This document shows, piece after piece, positions 5,931 through 12,315 of a DNA stretch of 12,315 nucleotides. How positions within the stretch are numbered: the first letter of the stretch is position 1; every line of letters begins with the position of its first letter. The notes under the pieces are model-generated. The model had not been told where the DNA came from and did not search any database. It saw only the letters and a program-made list of their open reading frames with translations. This DNA is from M30B19 sp041688615 (GTDB lineage: Bacteria > Planctomycetota > Planctomycetia > Pirellulales > Pirellulaceae). The stretch covers positions 1 to 12,315 of the forward strand of contig JBDNHU010000257.1 of assembly GCA_041688615.1 (NCBI GenBank). Direction: 5' to 3'. The position numbers and the translations under genes are program-made.

Positions 5931-8192
5931 CTAGTAGCCTCGCAATGCAGTCAGCAGGGCTCGCAGATCTTTCCTTCTTGCCATTGTCGGTGCCGCGGCA
6001 GAATGACCTTCGTGTTGATGAGGGTTCACACTAGCTTCGTTTGCCGCACGGATAATCGAACGATCATCCTGCAGTCCGGTGCCGAAATTGATTTTGGATT
6101 GAGCAATCTGATTGGATTGAGTAATCTGGTAGGTGTGGGAGCCTTCAGAACTTACAGCCGAAATGTCTTCGGTTTTAAAAGTGCTTCCCGAGTCAAAACG
6201 ATCGGGAACGTCGTTTCCGATCTCGCTGCCTTTGTCGACAGAAGACCGCGTTGCCAAGCCTATACGAATTGGCGTTTGAGTGTCAGGTAATTGAGTTGTT
6301 TGGACATTAAGAGGTCGCAAGTTATGCATCACGCTTGGTTTGCGAGCCTCTTGGGCTGGTGCTTGAATGAACCTTGTCCAGGCGGTGTCGGCGACGACTT
6401 CGGTTTCGTCGTACAAGTGATCGTTAAACAGAAACGCTTGATCAATCGAGCGAATACTTTGGACCGGCTTGACGGTTTGGGCTGGCTGAGGATGGTCGTC
6501 AAGCATTGGTCGAACTGACTGGTGTAGATCTGCTTCGGCGATCACTTGCTCAACGGTGTTCCAGTCATTTTCTAAACTGTCCAGCGCAAATGCAACCGTA
6601 TCCAATTTTGCGTTGATCTGTTGAATCGTTTGCGGCGAAAACGCTGGGATTTCGACGGTCGGGATACCGGAGTCGAAGTTACTTGTGTTGCGGATTGACG
6701 AAGCGGGTGTGTGGTTCGCCGACTCCGGGGCAAGTTTTAGTTCGGTGTGATTCAGGTCCGCCGAATCGCCTAAACACAGTTCAACTTGATCGGCGTCTCG
6801 CAAGTTTTCGGCACTTGTGGGTTCTTGCGGAATTTCAGCGTTGGTGGGCTTTTGAATGTTCTGTTCAAAAGCAAACGTGATGAAGGTTGCAGGCTTATTC
6901 GATTCAGAAGATTGATCAATCTCCCGGTCAGTACTTGCGGCCACGCTATTTACGGACGACGGTTCGCTGGACGTGGAGGCCGTTGGTTGCGAGGTTGCAG
7001 AAAAGCCAGGTTCAGAAAAGCCAGGTTCAGAAAAGCCGAATGTCTGCGTCTTGCCTGTTGCATGCCCTGAATGACTATGCCCTGAATGACTATGCCCTGA
7101 ATGACTATGCCCTGAGTCGACCGAACTGGACGATGAAGTTAAGGTCTCGTGGTCGAGTTGCGTTACAGCGTCAACGCTGGTTGGACAATCCGCAAGTTGG
7201 TCATGTTGGATTTCAACTGGGCTCGCTTCAACCCGGTTTGCTTCAATCTTGGGCAGCAATGGGTTCGTCTGAGAGGCACTGTTGGTCGGTTCATCATCCA
7301 AGCTGCCAAATTCGACAATGGATCCCGAGGGTTTGGGTTGGTTGCTGCTGCCAGCGGTCGAAGTGGGTTCTTCGATAGCGTTTGGGATCTGTTGCAAAAT
7401 AGACCATACCCACTGGACAAAGTTTTCGTCGACTTGGTGTAACTTCTTTTCGAACGCACAAACCAAGGTGAAGTCGCATAGCTGATTCACCAGTCTCGGG
7501 ATTCCACTGGTGGCGGTGTGAATCGAGTTCATTGCGGGAATCGTAAAGATATCTTCGACAGACGAATGCACGCGTTTAAGTTGAAACGCGATATAGCCAG
7601 GCAATTCGTCTCGCCCGATTCCGCTTAGGTACGCTCGGCACGCAACCCGTTGGTTGAACGATTCCATAGAGGGGTCAGCGAAATTTTCCTCTAGATTGGA
7701 ATTGCCAGCCAGTATCAATTGAATTTGAGCGTGCCCGTTGCGAATCAAGTTGGTCAGGACCCGAAGTTCATCCAGCAAATGCAATGGTAAAGTGTGTGCC
7801 TCATCGATCAGAACTAAAACACCATTGGGACAAGTGTCCGAATTCTTTAAGAAGTCCGTTAACGTTAACCGCAGTTCGCCTTCGTCTTTATTCTTGTAAT
7901 CGATTCCCAATTCGAACAACATGCTTTGAAGCAGCGCACGGCGGGTGCACAATCGCGAATTTGCCAAAGTCAAAGTCAGTTTGCGACCTTGTTGATTCTG
8001 GGCCAGCACCGAAAGCAACATCGACTTGCCTGTACCTGCGGCACCAATCACCAAGCAAGGGCCCGCCGCTCTATCGAGCGCATTCCCCAATGAGTTTAAC
8101 CCGGATTGGACCGAGTCAAAGCCATAAAAGTGCTCCGACAAAGCGACCGTTGGGAACGGGGTTTCGCTCATGCCAAAAAACTTTAGGTGCAT
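5931..8192 (-). CDS. ExeA/XrtA-associated-type AAA+ ATPase with long disordered C-terminal region
   Basis: 753 residues from ATG 8192, chosen because MHLKFFGMSETPF matches the usual family opening (M-x-x-x-F-G-x-x-x-x-P-F) and GGGA lies 8 nt upstream; an ATG at 8201 would add three residues. The AAA+ domain covers about residues 1-270: Walker A GAAGTGKS (50-57), Walker B VLVLIDEAH (125-133), sensor-like LILAGN (159-164), and SGIPRLVNQLCD near residue 230. It fits the ExeA/GspA group and the ATPase found with exosortase (XrtA) polysaccharide loci. The remaining roughly 480 residues look disordered, with tandem repeats: a His-Ser-Gly repeat (about 358-380), an adjacent FSEPG repeat, and a short basic C-terminus (RRKDLRALLTALRGY). 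No peptidoglycan-binding domain is seen. Gene order, Wzz-like before and CpsD-like after, supports a role in exopolysaccharide assembly or export at the inner membrane, with the ATPase probably supplying regulation or assembly energy. Confidence 0.88.
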   Translation of the reverse strand: MHLKFFGMSETPFPTVALSEHFYGFDSVQSGLNSLGNALDRAAGPCLVIGAAGTGKSMLLSVLAQNQQGRKLTLTLANSRLCTRRALLQSMLFELGIDYKNKDEGELRLTLTDFLKNSDTCPNGVLVLIDEAHTLPLHLLDELRVLTNLIRNGHAQIQLILAGNSNLEENFADPSMESFNQRVACRAYLSGIGRDELPGYIAFQLKRVHSSVEDIFTIPAMNSIHTATSGIPRLVNQLCDFTLVCAFEKKLHQVDENFVQWVWSILQQIPNAIEEPTSTAGSSNQPKPSGSIVEFGSLDDEPTNSASQTNPLLPKIEANRVEASPVEIQHDQLADCPTSVDAVTQLDHETLTSSSSSVDSGHSHSGHSHSGHSHSGHATGKTQTFGFSEPGFSEPGFSATSQPTASTSSEPSSVNSVAASTDREIDQSSESNKPATFITFAFEQNIQKPTNAEIPQEPTSAENLRDADQVELCLGDSADLNHTELKLAPESANHTPASSIRNTSNFDSGIPTVEIPAFSPQTIQQINAKLDTVAFALDSLENDWNTVEQVIAEADLHQSVRPMLDDHPQPAQTVKPVQSIRSIDQAFLFNDHLYDETEVVADTAWTRFIQAPAQEARKPSVMHNLRPLNVQTTQLPDTQTPIRIGLATRSSVDKGSEIGNDVPDRFDSGSTFKTEDISAVSSEGSHTYQITQSNQIAQSKINFGTGLQDDRSIIRAANEASVNPHQHEGHSAAAPTMARRKDLRALLTALRGY
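6094..6129 (-). repeat. 18-bp direct repeat within the ATPase gene
   Basis: TTGGATTGAGCAATCTGA (6094-6111) is followed by a copy with two changes (6112-6129). It encodes the QITQSNQIAQSK stretch near the C-terminus of the ATPase and is a small in-frame duplication. Confidence 0.7.
6998..7040 (-). repeat. 15-bp tandem repeats encoding FSEPG
   Basis: Two full copies of CAGAAAAGCCAGGTT (6998-7012, 7013-7027) and a partial third (7028-7040). On the coding strand they give GFSEPGFSEPGFS in the disordered part of the ATPase. Confidence 0.8.
7064..7120 (-). repeat. 15-bp tandem repeats encoding a histidine-rich segment
   Basis: Three full copies of GCCCTGAATGACTAT (7064-7078, 7079-7093, 7094-7108) and a partial fourth. 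On the coding strand each copy encodes HSHSG, giving seven His in about 16 residues in the disordered region of the ATPase. Confidence 0.85.
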
Positions 8193-8268
8193 CGTCAACA
8201 TCCCAGAAGAGTAGTAATTATCTAAACCGAACCTTGGAACAATCTAAGGATCTGGACACCTGCGGAAG

Positions 8269-9852
8269 CTACCTTCCCAACAAGACCCAGACCGCTCGGC
8301 ATAGCCCTGCCAAAGGATCGTTGATCAAAATATCTAACAATTGATTGTCCCAAATCAGGGCAACGATGACGCAGCCAAGGACCAACAGCAATGCTGCTTC
8401 GGAGGTTCGAAAAATCCAAGCGCCCATCGAAAGCAGGATTCGATCCAACCACAGCGGTTTCTGGCGGCCCGAATCGACCGTTCCCAGATGTTGCAAGCCC
8501 AGGAATTGAGCCAACTGAGCTGGGGTTTCGATTTGTCGGGATAAACGATGCGGCGCCCACTGTAACGAGAATGCCAAACCGATCATCGCCGAAAATACGC
8601 TAAGTCCGACCAGCCAGCGATTAGTTGGCATGCCGTCGATTGGCACACCGCGGCTGGCAGCGGTAAATCCAGTGATCGAAAAGTAAGTCAATTGTTTCTC
8701 AATTTGCTCGCCAAGTCGCAATAAGGGAACCTGATTCGCAAGTGGATTTTCCAAGCAAACCTTTAACCGGTCTAACATCTGATAGGTATCATCAAGTCGG
8801 ATCGCCTGAACCGATTGCTGAAGCTGGTTTAGCGTGTCAGCCTGTCGAGTGTCCGGTTTCCGTTTGAACGCCGCCAACATAAATGGATTGGTTTGCACGC
8901 TCTCGCCCTGGGATTTCATCTGCTGGAAATCGTCGGGGCTGACTTGGGACAAAATCAAAAGTCGATCTCCAATTAAACGTTCCAAATGTTGAACCATGGA
9001 ATCGGTTTCGTCCACATCGTAATGGTGCATCAATTGTTGACGCACTGAACGCAGCAGTTGCAGATCCGACGTCAAAACTTGCTGCTGGACCATTTCAATT
9101 TTTTGTTGAAATTGGCCGTTGTCTAGCTCAGCCCCGCTTGGTTTGCTCTCAAGTTGCCTACCTAGCTGGTGCAACTGGTTTTGATACCCGACACAAAGAG
9201 TACGCGTTTGTTCGATCAACGGTAACAGTTGCTGCGCCCAATCTTGCTGGTCCGCGGCCACTTGATCCATTCGCTGCCTCAGCTGGCGTTCAATGTTGCT
9301 ATAGTCCGACTTCCTCGCTAAGCGGCTGGCCAGATCTTGCGCCACTTTGTTGACTAATTCCTGATCGAACCAATCGCCATTGCCGACTCGGGTGATCGTG
9401 ATTTGTTGGGGGGCATTGGTTTTCTGGGCGGGATCAGTGATACGAATGTCAATCGAATTTCTTAGTTCGGAAATTTGCAAGCTTGCGATTGGACTGCCCT
9501 GCCCTAGCGAGGCCGAGTGAATGCAGTCCGCCAGTATTTCATCCGAAAGCGTTTGGTTGACTGCGTCGCGTAGGTGACCCAAGAAATGCGTCTGGCTATG
9601 TTCTGCCGAAGTCGGATCGACGACAGTCGTGGCTGGAACGTTGGTTCGAGCGAACAAGCGAGCCAGGTCCTGATTGTGCTGGACCGTGATTACCGAAGAG
9701 GTTCGAAACGTGGTCGCGTTCAAAGGCCAGTAAACGATGCCAGCAAAAAACAGAGCCAGTCCAACGACGGTCGCAACGTAAAAACGGCGGCGAACCGCTT
9801 GCCCAGCAGCAGGATGAAAGTTCGGAAGCGAGAATTCGTTTTCGTCTTTCAT
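8269..9852 (-). CDS. Wzz/GumC-like polysaccharide chain-length determinant protein
   Basis: 527 residues, first gene of the trio. Architecture: a short cytosolic N-terminus, TM1 (about 24-43), a large periplasmic region rich in Gln/Leu with coiled-coil helices (about 175-390), then a proline-containing stretch before TM2 (ASRGVPIDGMPTNRW, TM2 about 412-430). After TM2 comes ETPAQLAQFLGLQHLGTVD, the segment that in Wzc/GumC-like proteins links to the cytosolic kinase. This is the polysaccharide co-polymerase layout. Unusually, a further hydrophobic helix (about 484-502) and a short tail follow instead of a kinase domain. Known role: oligomeric inner-membrane protein that sets chain length of Wzy-type polysaccharides. 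Start: ATG 9852 with AGG 10 nt upstream, a weak ribosome site; the hydrophobic TM1 fixes the N-terminus closely. Only about 70 bp separate it from the ATPase gene, which supports co-transcription. Confidence 0.85.
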   Translation of the reverse strand: MKDENEFSLPNFHPAAGQAVRRRFYVATVVGLALFFAGIVYWPLNATTFRTSSVITVQHNQDLARLFARTNVPATTVVDPTSAEHSQTHFLGHLRDAVNQTLSDEILADCIHSASLGQGSPIASLQISELRNSIDIRITDPAQKTNAPQQITITRVGNGDWFDQELVNKVAQDLASRLARKSDYSNIERQLRQRMDQVAADQQDWAQQLLPLIEQTRTLCVGYQNQLHQLGRQLESKPSGAELDNGQFQQKIEMVQQQVLTSDLQLLRSVRQQLMHHYDVDETDSMVQHLERLIGDRLLILSQVSPDDFQQMKSQGESVQTNPFMLAAFKRKPDTRQADTLNQLQQSVQAIRLDDTYQMLDRLKVCLENPLANQVPLLRLGEQIEKQLTYFSITGFTAASRGVPIDGMPTNRWLVGLSVFSAMIGLAFSLQWAPHRLSRQIETPAQLAQFLGLQHLGTVDSGRQKPLWLDRILLSMGAWIFRTSEAALLLVLGCVIVALIWDNQLLDILINDPLAGLCRAVWVLLGR

Positions 9853-10007
9853 TGATTTTCGACCTACTTGAATGACGGTTGAAGGATTGCGAGGTACCGC
9901 GGCCGAGGCTGATTTTTACAAACCAGCAGCCAGCCCAATCGGTGCCCGCGGCAAGGGATTGCCAAACCAATCGTTTGCAATGCTGCTGTTAGCTTGGTGG
10001 ACCCGAT

Positions 10008-10040
10008 TATGCGCCGATGAAACTTGTCCGCCGGCGCATA
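10008..10040. repeat. Perfect 9-bp inverted repeat with 15-nt spacer
   Basis: TATGCGCCG (10008-10016) and CGGCGCATA (10032-10040). It could be a protein-binding operator or a leader hairpin; it lies about 155 bp upstream of the Wzz-like start codon. Confidence 0.7.
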
Positions 10041-10252
10041 CCTTAGCCAGAATGAAATTCCAGCCTGGCATTCTTTCTTCGTCGTGGGTGGGACTTTCGC
10101 TTTAGTCCGATGAGAAGACTTTTTAGGCGATTTCCTTTTGGGTGAAATGCGAAGCTTGGTTCGAGCGGGGGCTTTGTGGGGTTCGCGCGTTTTGGATGCT
10201 ACTAATAGGGCCGCGATTTAAAGATGCCGAGATTTAGAAGCTGTTCTTTTGA

Positions 10253-10281
10253 TCAAACCCAGGCTTCAAGTCCGGGTTTGA
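10253..10281 (-). terminator. Hairpin just after the MaoC gene, possible terminator
   Basis: TCAAACCC (10253-10260) pairs with GGGTTTGA (10274-10281), extended by an inner GG/CC pair. It begins 7 nt after the MaoC stop on the minus strand. No U tract follows, so it may only protect the 3' end or help termination by another route. Confidence 0.4.
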
Positions 10282-10287
10282 ATTCGA

Positions 10288-10785
10288 TTAAGGAGTTAAC
10301 TTTTGCGAGGGCTTGGCAGATTTGCCTAAATGAGCGGCAGGGACTCGCGAGCCCAGTTCAACTAGGGAAACAAAATTACCCATTTGAACCACTTCATTCT
10401 CTTGATTGATCAAGCATTTCTTCCAGGTGACACGCCCTGCGTTTCTGCCAGCAGATTCCAACAACATGACCTCGGTAACCACGTGAACGGTGTCGCCAAT
10501 ATGAACCGGCAGCAGAAATTTCCAGCCTTCCACACCCACCAACGCTAAGGTGTTGACCGAGGGAGCGGTGGTCGAAAGCCCAGCAGCCCAGGCCATTCCC
10601 ATCATTCCGTGGGCGAGGGGTTGGCCAAATCGACTGCTGTTTGCGTAATGATGGTCCACATGTAGGCGGTCATAATCGCCCGTCATTCCAGCAAAAATCA
10701 CGACGTCTGCCTGCGTGATTGTCCGCTTGGGCGAGACCCAAGACTGGCCAATTTTCAGATTCTCGTAAAATAAAGCTGAATTCAT
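10288..10785 (-). CDS. MaoC-like (R)-specific enoyl-CoA hydratase/dehydratase-family protein
   Basis: 165 residues from ATG 10785; a GGA lies about 5 nt upstream. A frame extends 37 residues further upstream but that part has no family match and would exceed the usual length of about 150 residues. The single hotdog fold carries the hydratase-2 signature: GDYDRLHVDHHYA (36-48) with Asp37 and His42 in the catalytic places, then FGQPLAHGMMGMAW (53-66). The usual Asn-Pro between them (GDxNPxH) is replaced by Asp-Arg. Known role of the family: hydration of trans-2-enoyl-CoA or related thioesters, in beta-oxidation, polyhydroxyalkanoate precursor supply or other acyl-CoA routes. No beta-oxidation or PHA gene is adjacent, so the substrate is not known. 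No membrane or signal segment, so cytosolic. It is divergent from the cytochrome gene. Confidence 0.88.
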   Translation of the reverse strand: MNSALFYENLKIGQSWVSPKRTITQADVVIFAGMTGDYDRLHVDHHYANSSRFGQPLAHGMMGMAWAAGLSTTAPSVNTLALVGVEGWKFLLPVHIGDTVHVVTEVMLLESAGRNAGRVTWKKCLINQENEVVQMGNFVSLVELGSRVPAAHLGKSAKPSQKLTP

Positions 10786-11023
10786 CGTTATCCGCAGCAA
10801 AGTTGGCAGGCGGACCCAGAAAGCCCTTTCCGCCTTACAAATTAAGAAACCCAAAGATAGCATTTTTCCCATGTTTCTCCAATGGGAACGCCGCAACGGT
10901 CTTTAAGTCGGGCAGGCACATTATCCCGCAGCGAAATTCGGCCAACAATCAACTATGATAGATGGTAAGCAACTGATTAAATTGGAATCAGTCCAAACAG
11001 GCAATAAAGCTAAGGGAAAAAAA
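10786..11023. promoter_or_regulatory. Divergent intergenic region between MaoC and cytochrome genes
   Basis: Both promoters should lie here. A TATGAT at 10954-10959 resembles a -10 box for the plus-strand gene but has no matching -35. No inverted repeat stands out. Confidence 0.35.
11012..11017 (+). promoter_or_regulatory. Ribosome binding site fixing the start at 11024
   Basis: AAGGGA lies 6 nt before ATG 11024. The in-frame ATG at 10955 has no such site and would put 23 polar residues before the signal segment. Confidence 0.65.
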
Positions 11024-12244
11024 ATGATTCGCTGGAGGCTGCAAACATGCGTTATTTTGGGTTACTTGATGGTACAAGCGGTTTGTGGACTTGCTGACGA
11101 TTCGCCAGACTTCGTGTCCAAAGTGGCACCGATTTTGGCAAGCAAATGTTTGCGATGCCATGGCGAGAATCGAGCTGAAAACGAATTCCGAATTGATAAA
11201 GCTGACGAATTGGAGTCATTCATTTCGGCCACGGATTTGGAAGGCAGTAGTCTTTGGGCAGATTATTTGACGACCGACGACGAAGATGTGAAGATGCCAC
11301 CGTCCAAAGAGAAGCAACTGACCCAAGCCGAGTTGGAAACGGTCAAACAGTGGATTCTAACCAGCGGTGAAGTGGTCGCGATCGAAAATTGGGCGATTTT
11401 GGATACTCAGGACCAAGCCGCCCGAAACACGAACGATTTACCGACCGCTTTGTGGGTATTATTAGGGCGGTTTCACCCGGCATTGGTGCATTTTCCGATC
11501 GCCTTGCTGACCGTGGCAGCATTCTTTGCGATATTCGCGTTCGGTAATGAACACATGAACAAGTCCGCTGTCTATTGCTTGGTCCTGGGAAGTTTGGGTT
11601 CCCTGGCTGCGGTTGCGGCCGGTTGGGGATTTGCAGATTACAGTCAGTGGGGTGATTGGAATGCGGATGCCATCGGCTCCAGTAAATGGCAACATCGCTG
11701 GGGAGGGGTCGGCGTGGCCGTGCTGGCTTGTGTAGTAACCATGATGGCTTTTTACGCCCGAAATCAGACGGATCGGGGACAATTTTTCTGGAAATTGGGC
11801 ACTGTGATCCTGGCGGCGATGGTCGGCTGGGTTGGGCACGAAGGTGGTGAACTTCATTATGGTGACATCTACGCAGTACCAGTCAGTCGGGTCCAGGAAC
11901 TACTTCAACAGCAATTCAGCAGCGGGCCGACCGTGAATGACATACAGGACCAAGCCGACAAGGAAAGCCAGCCAGCAAAAACGTCAAACGACCAACCGGC
12001 GGACAAAGACGACGCGGAAGCAGATCCAGCCAAGCCAGCGGATGACCTGAAGGTTCAAGCGGATTCTGCAGCCGATTCAAGCCAAGTGAAGGAAGCAGTA
12101 AAAAATTCGCCGCAGGCCCCCAAAGTGGACCCATCGCAAGATGAGGCGGGTGACGAAGTGAAACAAGAGGCTGTCACGAATGGCGTTGTCATCGGGTTTT
12201 TTGATGATTTCGGCGGCCGAGCGCCGACCACCGCGCAGCATTGA
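11024..12244 (+). CDS. Planctomycete-type cytochrome c domain fused to DUF2231 membrane domain
   Basis: 406 residues from ATG 11024. Order: signal peptide (1-24, basic start then hydrophobic); a planctomycete cytochrome c domain with one haem site CLRCH (42-46) and MPP (91-93), whose Met is a candidate axial ligand; a DUF2231 domain beginning with FHPALVHFPIAL (150-161), with about four membrane helices (near 155-174, 183-203, 228-245, 259-271) and ending in GHEGGELHYG (271-280); then an acidic Ala/Lys/Pro/Asp-rich tail (about 300-385). The haem domain should face the periplasm. Family knowledge: such domains are frequent in planctomycetes, usually without a proven electron donor or acceptor. 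His151, His156, His272 and His278 are conserved-type DUF2231 residues that could bind haem or metal, which is inference. It is a single-gene unit with its own ribosome site and a hairpin after the stop. Confidence 0.9.
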   Translation: MIRWRLQTCVILGYLMVQAVCGLADDSPDFVSKVAPILASKCLRCHGENRAENEFRIDKADELESFISATDLEGSSLWADYLTTDDEDVKMPPSKEKQLTQAELETVKQWILTSGEVVAIENWAILDTQDQAARNTNDLPTALWVLLGRFHPALVHFPIALLTVAAFFAIFAFGNEHMNKSAVYCLVLGSLGSLAAVAAGWGFADYSQWGDWNADAIGSSKWQHRWGGVGVAVLACVVTMMAFYARNQTDRGQFFWKLGTVILAAMVGWVGHEGGELHYGDIYAVPVSRVQELLQQQFSSGPTVNDIQDQADKESQPAKTSNDQPADKDDAEADPAKPADDLKVQADSAADSSQVKEAVKNSPQAPKVDPSQDEAGDEVKQEAVTNGVVIGFFDDFGGRAPTTAQH

Positions 12245-12247
12245 AAA

Positions 12248-12276
12248 CCGCGATCCATCGCGGCTCAAAAGTTTTT
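12248..12276 (+). terminator. Hairpin terminator after the cytochrome/DUF2231 gene
   Basis: CCGCGA (12248-12253) and TCGCGG (12258-12263) form a perfect GC-rich stem with tetraloop TCCA, 3 nt after the stop. T5 at 12272-12276 comes 8 nt after the stem, later than usual; the AAAA before the stem can pair with it, lengthening the stem. Confidence 0.55.
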
Positions 12277-12315
12277 CGAAGTGCTATCATCGTCTCACCG
12301 AGATTTTGAAATTGA

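Larger units (their letters stand above)
9853..10287. promoter_or_regulatory. 435-bp non-coding region upstream of the polysaccharide operon, with inverted repeats
   Basis: No frame here has a plausible ribosome site plus protein-like composition. The region lies between the Wzz-like gene and the convergent-side end of the MaoC gene, both minus strand, so it should hold the operon promoter and perhaps a long leader. Inverted repeats: TATGCGCCG/CGGCGCATA (10008-10016, 10032-10040), GGACT/AGTCC (10091-10095, 10104-10108), TCAAACCC/GGGTTTGA (10253-10260, 10274-10281). I cannot place a promoter with confidence. Confidence 0.5.

Noticed and set aside
7784..8344. Plus-strand frame of 186 codons
   Set aside because: Entirely antisense to the start of the AAA+ ATPase gene, whose Walker motifs fix the coding strand.
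9940..9980. Sigma-54-like promoter on the minus strand (TTTGGCAATCCCTTGC)
   Set aside because: The GG and GC elements are 9 nt apart rather than the required 10, so it fails the strict spacing.
9872..10105. Plus-strand frame of 77 codons upstream of the Wzz-like gene
   Set aside because: No recognisable ribosome site or domain, Trp/Cys-rich ending of random type, and it covers the inverted repeat at 10008-10040.
10786..10896. 37-residue N-terminal extension of the MaoC protein
   Set aside because: MaoC homology and usual length begin at Met 10785, which has its own ribosome site.

Overview
The window looks like chromosomal DNA of a planctomycete, probably of the Pirellulaceae type. The clearest pointers are a CxxCH cytochrome of the planctomycete type fused to a DUF2231 membrane domain, a secreted ThuA-domain protein, and many lineage-type proteins of unknown function. 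Base composition is roughly balanced. I see no tRNA, rRNA, CRISPR array, transposase, integrase or phage gene, so nothing marks the window as a mobile island. Taxonomy is inferred from protein families only.

Left part (1-3138, all minus strand). A 129-residue N-terminal fragment of a divergent HSP90-family ATPase runs off the left edge. Upstream of it lies a 368-residue protein I cannot assign, then a ThuA-domain protein with an N-terminal membrane or signal segment.

Centre left (3139-4329). A region with several inverted repeats separates the ThuA gene from a divergent plus-strand gene for a small membrane-anchored or secreted protein. The stop codon of that gene lies in the first of six 15-bp tandem repeats, so TAG recurs in frame six times. 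A clear bidirectional hairpin terminator follows.

Centre (4330-9852, minus strand). Three genes read in the order Wzz-like chain-length protein, ExeA/XrtA-type AAA+ ATPase, CpsD/BY-kinase-like protein. This resembles the regulatory core of exosortase-associated (XrtA/PEP-CTERM) exopolysaccharide loci, but with no glycosyltransferase, exosortase or export gene in view. The kinase-like protein has lost both Walker A and Walker B signatures and is probably a pseudokinase. The ATPase has a very long disordered tail with a histidine-rich repeat. A 435-bp region with several inverted repeats precedes the first gene and probably holds its promoter and leader.

Right part (10288-12315). A MaoC-type hydratase (minus) is divergent from the cytochrome c/DUF2231 protein (plus), which has an acidic Ala/Lys/Pro-rich tail and a hairpin after its stop. 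The three-gene polysaccharide module is the only group here with an evident shared job. The other genes look like independent units.
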